NCBI RefSeq assembly: GCF_000003815.2
Contig: NC_049997.1
Span: 14,610,666 to 14,674,665, forward strand
Source of the DNA: Branchiostoma floridae
Taxonomy: Eukaryota > Chordata > Leptocardii > Amphioxiformes > Branchiostomatidae
Length of the DNA stretch: 64,000 nucleotides
Direction of reading: 5' to 3'
The translations under genes and the position numbers were made by a program. The notes below the pieces were generated by a model that saw nothing but the letters and a program-made list of their open reading frames with translations, did no database searches and was not told the DNA's origin. Of this stretch, positions 1 to 11,200 are shown piece by piece (positions within the stretch are counted from its first letter, which is position 1; every line of letters starts with the position of its first letter).

Positions 1-220
1 CTGTGGAACGATTCTGTTCTCGTGGTGCTACGCGTTGTATTGGTCGTCCTGTGAGCTGCGGCTTCAGACCCTGGATCGCCTGAAGGACCCAGGCGTCCGA
101 CGTAATAGCCTGCCACTGTGGCAGGAAGTGTTGTAGCCGGCCAGCTACTTGGGTAAGAGGCTGCAGCGCAGGGGGCGACCGGGGTGATACCACCAGGGAG
201 GGGTGAGGTGTAACCTCTAG
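1..220 (-). CDS. DIRS-like retrotransposon pol (reverse transcriptase) 5' part, cut by window edge
   Basis: On the minus strand the frame that begins right after the gag slippery site stays open to the window edge (about 73 codons). It contains GRLQHFLPQW and ITSDAWVLQAIQG, which resemble the block just ahead of the reverse transcriptase core in DIRS1-type tyrosine-recombinase retrotransposons. The frame is -1 relative to the gag ORF and has no start codon of its own at the junction, so translation most likely depends on frameshifting at 220-226. The RT catalytic box, RNase H and recombinase would lie beyond base 1 and cannot be seen. The family assignment rests on motif resemblance only. Confidence 0.7.
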
Positions 221-1634
221 TTTTTTGCCTGGCGCTTCCCCTTGTGGAAGTTCTTTGAGCCCTGGGGTTTGTGTGAGTCACGAAAGGAGCGGTTAGATTG
301 ACCGTGATGACGTCCTCCCCTGGAGCGGTGCCTCCCCCCAGGAAGGTTGGTACCAGAAGACTGTTGAGTCTTCGGTGATGCCGGTTTGTTGTAGAGAAGG
401 GCCGGCTTGTTGGCAGCGAAACCTGAGCTGTTTAGCCTGGCCACTGTCTTTTCCGTTTTCTCACAGTCCTCAATGTTCTTGATGATATCCTCTCCCAGGA
501 GCCACTTACATGTGGCATTGGTAAGGCGTCCATCGACATTCTGGGACTTCCCAGGCACCTTTTGCTTGTCGTGGACCAAGCATTTGAACCTTGGGTCCAC
601 CCACTCGTGGACCAGGCGGCGCCTCACTCCTGTGATTTCATTACAGACACTGCCCAGGAGTTGGCCCGTAACCTTCAGGTTGGTCACAAGTGTGTTAGCT
701 AGTTCCGATAACTCCTTGTTATCGGACACAGTAAGGGGTACTATCGTGTCAAGAGACACTAGTAAGGGCTGTACTGCGCGCAGTACGTGCTCCTGGATTT
801 TCTTGATAGAGTCATCGTGTTTGACCGCTTGGACCGAGTGTTTGATCCCCTCCCACTTCTCCCTCAAGAGAGGTTGTAGGTTTGGGGCCGAGACAGCTTC
901 CAACTGGCTCTGGTCCAGTAAGTAAGGTTTGACGGTGGTGTCAAAAGTCTGCTGAGAAAACAACAGACACCTTTCATTTTTGAACCAGTTGAGTAGCTTG
1001 TCTGAAACAAGTACCCCTGTTTCCTTAGGTTCAATGGAAGTGAGGAGGTCGTAAGGGTCTGGAGGGGGGGACGTGGTCACCTCCTCCTCCTTCTGGTCAG
1101 GGATGAGTTCCTGTTCAACTTCAAGGTTCCGCTCCCGCTCATGAAGCTCTGATTCGGAGGGAGCAAGGACACTAATGTCGTCCCGAACCTGAGATGTCGA
1201 CGGGCTGGTCGGGCGGTGACTCCTAGAACGGGACCGAGAGCGGGACGAGTAGCGACTCACGTCATCCCTTTGGCGGTGCAGGGGGGACCTGGACCGCTCA
1301 TGGCGCCTGTGCCGACGATAGCGAGCATCGTCCTCGTCTTCCGAGCCGCTGCCGCTGGAAAAGCTTGAGAAGCGGCTCCTGGACCGACTGTTGCGGTCCG
1401 TAAAGGCCCGCATCGAACCAGACACTGCCTCAGCCACCATTTGTTGGAGGCCCTGCACAAACGCTGGATCTTGAAAGATCTGCGATCCGACTGACAGAAG
1501 TTCGGTTCCCGCCAAATCGTGGGGGGAGCCGCCGTGTGCATGGTATGTGTGGTCCCCCGGCACCTCAGAGGTGGCGGGCGGGCCATGTGCGCTTGGCGCG
1601 ATCGACTGATTTTGACCGTTTCCCGGCGCTGGAG
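217..1634 (-). CDS. DIRS-like retrotransposon gag-like ORF
   Basis: The frame is open from just below a TAA at 1635 down to TAG at 217-219. The N-terminal third is SR-rich (runs of RSRSRSR). The middle is helical and charged, and the C-terminus is Gly/Arg/His-rich and basic (GGRHRSRGGRHHG), as expected of a nucleic-acid-binding capsid-like protein. No in-frame ATG exists near the top of the frame; the first candidate inside is a GTG at 1563. An ATG at 1664 opens a different frame (+1) whose first ten residues look like a plausible start, so this copy probably carries a one-base indel between 1635 and 1664 and may be inactive. The stop sits directly behind an A AAA AAC heptamer. Confidence 0.65.
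220..226 (-). promoter_or_regulatory. -1 ribosomal frameshift site between gag and pol
   Basis: On the minus strand the end of gag reads GCA AAA AAC TAG, so the heptamer A AAA AAC lies in the correct zero-frame register (X XXY YYZ) immediately before the gag stop. Slipping back one base reads CTA GAG and enters the open pol frame. Short inverted repeats follow (GAGGT-TAC-ACCTC and GGTG-GTAT-CACC) that could form a stimulatory structure. Confidence 0.7.
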
Positions 1635-1664
1635 CGGCAGGAAGGGAACTTGATTAGAAGACAT

Positions 1665-2170
1665 ATTGAGCTGAAGAACGCGCTGCCGAGTGGGTAATGA
1701 AAAATATCTTACCTCGCTCAGTCGAGCTAAGTTAGAAGAGGAGGATCCGGATGTGACGTGTGGTCACCCGGATGTTTTTCTTTGCTGTAAATAGCTGCCA
1801 TCTAGCGAGCGCGTTAGGAACGCCATATGTTTCGGAGATTGCGACGGATAACTCACCCATGTCGATCGTACAGCGGTGAAACACACATCAAAATGGCCGT
1901 CAGCGTCTTGTCCAAATGATGCCGCCTTTTGCACACGTCACCCGCGCTTCCCAAATAAGGAAATACGCGGAAACTGCCCGCATGCCGATCTCAGCCTCGG
2001 GTGATCTTCGGCCAAGCTCGGACGCGTGACGTCACAGTCGGGCTCTTCTGATTGGCGCTCGGTTAAAAATGGCGCCATGCCCTGAACCCAACATCAGATC
2101 AGAGCGGCACCGCCGGAGGGCGTAAACAAAAGGCCGCCACGGGAGCTAGCGGGTCTAAACAATAGCGCGC
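1665..2170 (-). other. 5' flank of the DIRS-like element, promoter-like, GC-rich
   Basis: No gene is seen. The stretch lies upstream of the gag-like ORF and is much richer in CpG than the flank beyond 2170. It holds a palindromic CRE (TGACGTCA, 2027-2034) and an inverted CCAAT box (ATTGG, 2051-2055). It may be the element's 5' terminal region, but the outer boundary and any terminal repeat could not be fixed. Confidence 0.35.
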
Positions 2171-4376
2171 AACGGGGTATTAAGCCCGTCCAATCTCCTT
2201 CTGAATATAACTTCCTTGGTAGGACATAGAGTCACCACAAAAAAATAAAGCCACTGTGAATATTTTAAGATTTACAGTAATATTTTGCATCCTGTGCATG
2301 AGGCCTGTTGCATATACATTTTTGTAGGTATCAGGGGCGAGATGTAGACCATAAAAAGTCTTAAACATCTCAACGTAAATCTTAAACATATGTTAACTTA
2401 CAAAAGATCGGCGTTTCATGCAAATATCTATTGATTAAATATTCTGCAGTTAATTGGTAGATATACGGTACGAAAATAGCGATGCATAAAAAATCTGCTC
2501 AAGCCCTACGGATCTGGAATTAGCTACCACCAGGAAGCTTCTGATCGCGAGATTTTAATTGGGAAATCCTTGAAAAATACCTGCACAAAACCTGTCTTGT
2601 CCAAGCCTGTTCCCTCGGAGTTGCTGCCGCCATGTTTTCTCCCTTTTCCCGCCGAACTGTCCGGGTTGTCCCGGGGTCTGGGGCACGAGCCTGGACATGT
2701 ACACCGCTCACACCAGCCCCGTATGGGTCGGACACGATCGCGGCCGGCTATACCCTCCCCATGCACTTCTGACTGTGTTTTTGTCCTGTGAAGATGAGAT
2801 ATTCTCTTCTGATCTTCAGCTCCGAATCGGCGGGGAGTTAGCTGGAACAGTAGTCAGGTCATAGGTCAGGCTAGGTCACGTGTTGGCTTGGGCAAGCCCA
2901 AGTTAGTATTTTGGATGAGGTGATGGGGACGATAAAATTTCATGTGAGAATATGGAACGAATTGTTTTTGTGACAGGAGACTGTGGCATCGTGTAGTGTT
3001 TTTGTTAGCATTTGGACCCAAATTAAGGNNNNNNNNNNNNNNNNNNNNNNNNNNNNNNNNNNNNNNNNNNNNNNNNNNNNNNNNNNNNNNNNNNNNNNNN
3101 NNNNNNNNNNNNNNNNNNNNNNNNNNNNGTTACTACGGAGGATGATACTCAGGCTAGAATTTTCTCACTTCAGCCACAAATGATTACGTAGCATCTATAA
3201 GGGTCATACATGTAACGTTACCTCTGATAGGATGCTATATGGCAGTCTCATGTTTGGGGAGAGCAACACTTTGAACACGTTAAAGAACCCACCACACTGA
3301 TTGAAAAGGGTAGGGGCCGGCCGTCCCGGTGTGAGCAGTTAAAACTTTGGTTTGAGTACCATGCTTAAGGCCCTCAACATATATTATCTAAGATTTAACG
3401 TTACCACGTAATAACAAAGAAAGAGAAAGATGATATCATAGATTTCTCACTTGCTTAGCATTTCTACCTACATTTCTACCCAAAAGAGATCTGTGTCCGG
3501 GGACATATTCTAAGTTTATAAAGAGGAAGATGAGGCTAAAAGCACACTTCAGTTCAAAAACAGAAGTAGCATCCAGACTATGATAAGCCAACACTAATAA
3601 CTATATACCAAGTTCATTATTTAATAGCTAGAAGATAGTCACTTTGTCTAGTAAGGCTTGGTGTTCTCTACAACTTTGCAGTCACAAAAATGGTAAGGAT
3701 CTCAAGGAAAGTATGTTTTATTTCGTTACATTTCTAAGTAAAGGAGCATGTGCAAAATTTAAACTTCTTAGGAAATGCATGTTGAACGAGACGTTAAATA
3801 GTTGCTTTTATGCATTTCTTGTTTCATTTATTGAGGTTTGAGGTATCCAATTACGTATTATGCTATCCAATTTATTGCATGTTTCCATTTTACAATCGTA
3901 CATCCTGCCACTGTGCAATGGTAAAATAACACATACTAGGACAAACAGACCGGAAACAATATTACAAATTGAGAAGACGAATTTGATTCTTGAGCTGAGC
4001 TGAGCTTTATAAATCCCTGAAATCATGCAAAAGCATCAAAGTTTACACTACACCTTCCTGAGATACAGGTAAAATCATTGGTAAATATTCAGTACAAAAG
4101 GAACAAATATCTCTGAGTGTTGTGAAATGCATGTAATTGACAAGATGTGTGTCGTGTATAATTCTGCAATGCGTCAAAATACCTCACTCAAGAAATCTGA
4201 AGGGGGTTCCTGCTTCTACAATACAGTCAACTAAATTGCACAAGATAACTCAATGTGAACAGTTCAGGAACATGATTGACGGCGATAATATCTCAGTAAA
4301 TACTTCCATTTTTAAGTGCCTATTGCTATGATATTCCTTTTAATAGTTATGATGATACATTCATGAGCACAAGGGC
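2171..4376. other. Non-coding, with assembly gap
   Basis: No supportable gene. Short ORFs here lack family resemblance and splice context. A GC-rich patch at about 2590-2770 has no motif I recognise. A run of exactly 100 N at 3029-3128 is an assembly gap of unknown true size. The segment lies beyond the 3' end of NADSYN1 and may include its distal 3' UTR. Confidence 0.5.
3029..3128. other. Assembly gap (100 N)
   Basis: Exactly 100 consecutive N, the usual placeholder for a gap of unknown size. Confidence 0.99.
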
Positions 4377-4379
4377 ATA

Positions 4380-4587
4380 CTGTAAATGCAGAAATGTTCG
4401 CGGTGGATAAATGTTCGCGGTTTTCGCGGTGACCACTTCACCGCGAAATTACAACCGCCGCGAACATTTTTCTATCATGGTATTAGACTGCAGTCTATGG
4501 TGTTACCACGAACTTAAATCCACCGCGAAAAGTCCTTTTTCCCGCTACCGCGAAATTAAATCCCCGCGAACTTAAATGCATTTACAG
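4380..4587. mobile_element. MITE family 1 (CTGTAAATGC ends), copy A
   Basis: A 208-bp element whose ends are inverted repeats (CTGTAAATGCA / TGCATTTACAG), flanked by TA on both sides. The interior contains many copies of CGCGGT, CGCGAA and their complements, so the whole element can fold into a long hairpin. A second copy lies at 41211-41412 and shows that TA is the target duplication. It has no coding capacity. The TA target suggests mobilisation by a Tc1/mariner-type transposase. Confidence 0.85.
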
Positions 4588-5236
4588 TATTTCTGAGTAG
4601 ATTGCGAAAGTGCAGAAATTTTTCTTGATCATATCCATTGTTTTGTAATGATTAAAATTGTAAGTGCTATGTGACTGGACAGCTTGCATATTTTCCTTTA
4701 AAATTGTACCTTACTTGCATTTCTTTGATGACATTTCTGTACAACAAGCACCATGAGCAATTTTGCTGCATTGGTAGGTTGCCCAAAAAAGGACCAAGAC
4801 TTCCCTGTGAACAGCAAACTGTGTTGACACTATTATTTTGTGACACACTCATTGTCAGCTCTTGCTCAACCTTTGAAAGTAGGGTCATGGCAAATTTTAA
4901 AGTTGGCATCATTTTCATAAAAGGTACTAACAGAACTGTTAAATTGTACAAATTCCTCAATGTATATAGCAGCTTTTCTTCACATTCATCATAAAGATTA
5001 CAGGTACAGTACAGAAAAGGAAGTTACAACCAGAACTAAAATTATGGTTACATCATTAATTGTACATACATGTAGTACTTTGAAATACAAACATGCCTAT
5101 TCACGTACAAGACAATCTGCTTTCCGATCCTTGCATGTACATGAACCTCTATCAAAGTAAAACATATTCAGTATTCCATGGATCCTTTTAAAGTATACTC
5201 ATTCAAAGACTACTCTTCCTAATTTTTAAATTTACA

Positions 5237-8200
5237 TCAATCCTGAGATGATGAGGCAGGTTCCCCTGTGTTGGAGGTAGGCTTGGTTTTCTCCAGTGTC
5301 TCAACCTGAAACAAAAACAACATGTCATCAGTCAACATGGTCATGACTAAAAGTGGTCAGTGGTTCTTTAACTGATTTTTCTGACCTGGCCATTAGTAGC
5401 ATCAAATGGAAAAGTGGCTTAGCCACATGATTAATTCCTGTAAATTCTATATATTTTGAAATCTTAGGAGGTGGTTTTATTTTCACTGTGACCTTTCTAT
5501 CACAAATTCATGTGTCATGTGTTCCTTTTCAATGGATTTTCAGATAAAGTCTCTACACGTGTTACTTCCATACTACAGAAATGTTTCAAACATGAATTTC
5601 AAACACTGCAAAAAGGCTCCTTTTCCTTTATACAGCAAAATAAAAACACCACAAAAGTAAATAAAATTTACAGTCTTTCATCTGCGTGCAGGATGAGGAA
5701 TCTATGACAGAATGGAGATTCCTTTATGAACAAACAAACAAACAGGTCTCACCTGTTTGTCTATCGCCCTGAACTGCCATGTCCACGCCACATTGTACAA
5801 GAACTGCCGCAGGTCAAAGCGATTGTCGTCGGGGCTGTAGTTTTCTGCGTGGAACGACGGAGTCAGGGTTGTCATCTTGTGACGATTGATCGAGTAGGAC
5901 CTAAAGAAATGTTTCACTTTGGCTGCAACCTGCAATTAAAGTGGAGAAACAAAATCAACATGAATATTTATTAAAAGTTACTCCCCAAAAGCTAATTGCA
6001 AGTTATAAGACAAAAACAGTGAATACTAATGCTATATAGACATATGACTAGTCTTATAAGTGCTAACTGAGTCTCTAAAATTTAACTCATTAGTTTCTTT
6101 CTTGAAGAAAATAAAAGACAAAATACACATTGTACCCAATTCTTCTGTTAATCTGTCACTTTTGTGTTGTTAAAAATATAGCCTATAGTTTTTGTCTGTA
6201 CAATACTTGAAAAAATTTGATTTTTTCGGGCCAAAAATATACAATGTACTATGTAAGACAAGGGCTGCCTCCAGCTTTAAATTCTGTTCCATTAATTGGG
6301 AGTCTATGTTGTTGATTTTTTTTTTTAAATCTGTCGTTTCAAGCTAAAGCAAATAGATTTTCATCAATTTCATGTTACACATGTATGAAGCTCAGATTTA
6401 TTTTGACAGAAGTTTCTCCATCACAACAAGCAAATTTCCATCCTAGGACAAAGGGACAGGTCCTGGTGACAGCCCTGTGCACGACCTTAGAAAATACTTT
6501 CCAAAGCAACGCCTATTTGCAAAAAGTTCTGATACAAACCTGTGCAGGGCTACATGTGTTCTTCCATGTGTGGATGAGTTTACAGAACATGCTGTAAGGT
6601 CCACACTTCATCATCTTCCTCAGGCGACCATATATGGACAGTTCTTCATACGTCATCCCCATGTCCTCCTGCGGTAAACAAGGGTTAATAGAAATACATG
6701 AAGTATATTATACTGTAGGACACCCTTTGTTCATGTTCTTAACCTTCCTCGTGTTAAATCATCTGTTTATCGGAACTGAAGCTAATAATACGGTATTACC
6801 AGTAGCATGCTAGCCTAGGTACCATACAATCTTTACCAGGGCTCCTTGTACTCGCTGCCCTAAAAAAACTCAAGACCGAGTAGGCCTAACCATGCCCAGG
6901 CGATTTTTAAGGCAGCGAGTGCAAGGTGCCCTGGTAGAAATCGGATGTTAACCAGGCTATTATTAGTATGCTACATGCCTGCTTTTTTTTACCAATATGG
7001 CAGCTTCTACAAACAATTAGCACTTTTTGATATATAGTCTTAGATACATGTAATGATTTACTTGATATAGCATTTGCGACATGTCCCAAAGATTTCAAAG
7101 TGTCAAAATTTAAAAAAGATGAGAGGGACAAATAAGATTGCCATGAATGCATTGACTGCACTACAAACCTCATCAGTTTGGGCAATCTGGCCTTCAGCAA
7201 GAGGCTCGAGTTCAGCTGTTGGTGGAGCGCCGTATATTCTGGAAGAAAAAGGAAGGAAAAGCCTTATACATTACTAATATTTTTGGGTACAACAAGTCGA
7301 ATTTTCATCTTCATATCTGTCATACAGGTAGCGTATAAAGCCTTTAATTCATAGGAAGCAAATATTAATTAATGGCTATTCATTTGTCTTAAATTCAAGT
7401 AATATCAGTCAATACAATTCAACCATAACATGCGTCGATGAAGGTTACACACCTAGATGATAAGATATGCCAAATGGAGCATTTACTCAAGCAACTGGAT
7501 ATGATTTTGGAAACGGTCAGACGGAGGGAGGACAACTTGTAAAGGTGTTGATACACCTGTTTTGTCCTCCCTTCCACTTGTTTTTGCATGTGGTGAATTC
7601 AAATAAAGAAATAAAGAAATAAAGACGTTTCAGGTAGAATGCACTACCTTTCGTCAGTGACCTAAAACGCTGTTTCCAACATCATATCCAGTTGCTTGAG
7701 TAATTGCTATTTGGCCGACCTCCTGGCATGTACATGTGCTTGGTTTTGCCTTGTCTCACTACCGTTTGAACTTTAAACTATGGAACATTGACAACTGGGA
7801 TTAGGGGTGTGTACGGTACACTGTACCGATACAGTACCGGTACAATCAATTAGGTACAGATACAAAAATACCGGAACCCTGGTGTACAGGTACTGGACCT
7901 GTATCTAATTAGTGCAAGCCAGGCAGGATAACAGGTCAGGGGATGGCCACTTTGACAGTTAAAATTACTGTGAAATCACCATAGCAGTCTCTGAGCCCCA
8001 GTGAGGGAAAAACAACAAGGGTCAAATTTTTGTTGCATAGGATAAGTAAGTAAGTAATGTGTCTACCATAATAAACACGTTTTTATTGGTTCATTCAAAC
8101 ATGCTTTAACCCTTTTAATACATTGTTTTGCCGTTTTAACATAATATAATATTATGATATAATATTCAATGCCATGCATTTAGGTCCGGACTCATTAGGT

Positions 8201-11200
8201 CTGGACCTGTACCTAAACCTCTGGATTCGAATCCGGACCTGTACCTAAACGTGGGTTTAGGTACGCATCCCTAACTAGGATGCCATGATTGTTTCATGGT
8301 AAACACAAAGACCAGTATATCTTGGGTGCTTATTTTTACCTTATGCAACTCAGAACCATTCAACTGTACCAATGTGACCTGAATGATCAAATAGAAGTGT
8401 ATTATATGTAGAACTTACTCCTCGAGCGCAGTGAAGCCAAACTTGTCCACACAGAAGCGTATGAAGGCCCTCAGGTCAGTCTTACTGATCCCACCTATGG
8501 GGTTAATGTCAGCGCTGGAGCAGTCATACTTCGTCATGTAGCCTCGGAGACTATAAAAAACAAATAATGAAAAACATTATGTAGAGACTTTAAAAAAAGA
8601 CATATTCATGAACAATGAAACTAAAAAAAGTAATAAATTAGAGATATAGACCAGGTCACATACGTTGCACAATCATCGTATGATCACCGTTTGATCACAA
8701 ACTTAAAGCGTTCTTGGGATAGCAAGGTTGGATAAGTCCACTAGTTTGATTGTCCCGGGCAAGTGAAAGTGCCGATCGAGCAAGCGCATGTCCGACCTTG
8801 CTTGCACTTGCCCAAGAAGACAAGTGAATTTTAAAAAACTTGCCCAGCCCTGGATAGTAATGCATGTGTCCTGTAAAGTTCGGATGTCTTGCTTTGGTAA
8901 AAGCTGTTTTAAACACTTGTCTGTGGTTGGTTCTCTCAAAGTTTGCTTTAAATTTCTAAGGCATCAGAATAGCACAACGTCCTATGACTAATCTCTTCTA
9001 AGTGATTTAGAATCAAAACCACAATTAACTATTACTGTTACAGTTGGCACATTGGCTACAATGATAGTTTGTTGGTACTAAAAAGTCTTCTATTCCATGT
9101 CTAACTGCCACTAAACTAAAAGAAAAAGGTATTATACTATGTACTAGGTACTATACTGAAGCTTTAGGCTCATTGATGTTGAAGCCAAATATAGTGAAAA
9201 CTCCATTCAATCTATCTCTGTACTACAGAACTAAAGAGGGTGTGTATGTAGGAGATCTGTATACCTCTCATCCACATTAGAGGAACCCAGTACCAGTAGG
9301 CCCCCTGGTCGACCTTGTGCCCACAGGGACAACTGGGCAAACAGGTACGCCAGCACCATTCGTAAACGGGCCTAAAAATATACATTTGAAAAAATTATAC
9401 GTTAGTGGACAAATATTTCACATAAGTTACACAATATCACACAATGTGTGTTGCTTAATAGTCACAGTCACCACATATCTTAATGTAAAGCTCTACATTT
9501 AGAGGAATCTTTGGAATTTGCTGTCTCTGCAAACTGTACATTCAACAGCTTTTTCCATACATGTAGAATGACTTGCATGTTGAGTGACAAAACGGTCCTC
9601 AAATTACAAAGCAAATGTCTCAAAACGTCTACAAAAACTCCAATGTGTTACCTGTACATTCTGTAGAGCTAGGTTCTCTCTAGGACTGCCGCCGTGAACT
9701 TTGAACTTCGGTACAACAGCGGTGACTGCTGTGAATATGCCGATCACCGCACTGACAGCTGTGTCGATCTGGATAGAGTGGTGACAGCTACACATGTACA
9801 GCAAACAGAATTACATTAAGACTTCTACATTGTATCATGCTCTTATTTTGCAATTAGCTATATGTTTATTGTTTATTCTCAGGCACTGTGGCCCATAAAG
9901 ACAAACGATGTGTTAAAAAACAATAATCTACTACACGTATAACTATGCCAAGTTGGACTTTCTTTGGATAGGGGTACTAATTTACAGAACTAAAAAGGTT
10001 ACATCACATGCCTGAAAGGTGATTGGCCAACTTCTTGATGGCTTAAATTTTTTAGTACCTTCAAATTTCTAAGTACAACTTAATATATTATATTGAATGA
10101 CTGCTTGAGCTCTTTAAAAAGTGACTGTTAGACCAAATGTTTGTTTTCAAAGTTGTATATATGCGCCACCTAGCGATTCATACAGGATACAACACAGTGT
10201 ATATTGCATTCCGTATCAACAAAAGTATACAAACAACAATGTACCAACCAAAGGTCTGATCACCGTCTTGCATTGTCATAGTGCGCCACCTGGCAATTCA
10301 AAGAAGTACTGGACAAGGTACAATGTACTTCTCCTAAACACGGTTGTGTGTACCACCTAGTGATTCTACAAGAATAATGCACAAGATACTTCTCCTAAAC
10401 AATGATGTTTGGGCCACCTGGCAATTCACACAAAAACTGCACCAATTACTAGTACCTATAGCCTGGGTACCATTCAGAAAGTAGTTTACTCTTGTTACTT
10501 CTCGCTCTGACATTTATCATACACTATAAACAGTCCCTTCTCTGTTGTTCCGTGTGGGAACCTTGACCACGTTATGTCTGAAATGAGAGGGTGCTGATTG
10601 GTCCCTTCAGCAACCAAAAGGCCTCCGTCCACTTGCGGGAGGGTCTGTTGTCATCAAACGAGCGCTCTAGAACCCATTCTTAATTTGCTCATTAACTGAC
10701 GTTAGCACCAAATGGTTTGAATGTGCAAGTCTCCAGACAAGTAGTAGAAACGAACATAGGAGCGAACTACTACCCAGATGGTACCCAGGCTAACAAACCT
10801 AACCATTGAGATATAATAATAACATAAGGAGGAACACAAAACAATTGTTCACGTACCTGCCGATTTGCTCCGCCAACAGCCGCGCCCTGTTTCTGGTGAC
10901 CTCTGAAGAGTTTTCACTGGCCATATAACAGGTAACGAAGATTCTTCCTGCAAGTTCCTGGGGATCCTGTGGGACGTAGTCAGGATTTCCGACTACCCTC
11001 CTCACATCTGTCAGGACCTGGGCATCTGGAAGAAAAGTTTGTGGTGTTTCAGTGCACTATTGTGGGTTCTGGACCTACTGACAGATCAATACTAAACTTA
11101 CATCTCCAATGAGATCTCTTAAGTGTCACTGACAAAACATAACAGATGTTGTCTGAAACATCTGACTGTTTCAAAAATCATATCTAGTTGCTTGTGATGA

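Noticed and set aside
407..925. 172-codon plus-strand ORF opposite the gag-like gene
   Set aside because: It is the antisense shadow of the retrotransposon ORF, with no recognisable feature.
2520..2791. Three overlapping ORFs on both strands in a GC-rich patch
   Set aside because: Mutual overlap, no domain resemblance and no splice context; the openness follows from base composition.
2983..3183. ORFs crossing runs of X at 2983-3183 and 42767-43055
   Set aside because: They span assembly gaps of 100 N and have no real sequence in the middle.
10121..10440. Possible CRISPR-like array
   Set aside because: The repeats are degenerate, few and irregularly spaced, in an animal intron; a decayed minisatellite explains them.
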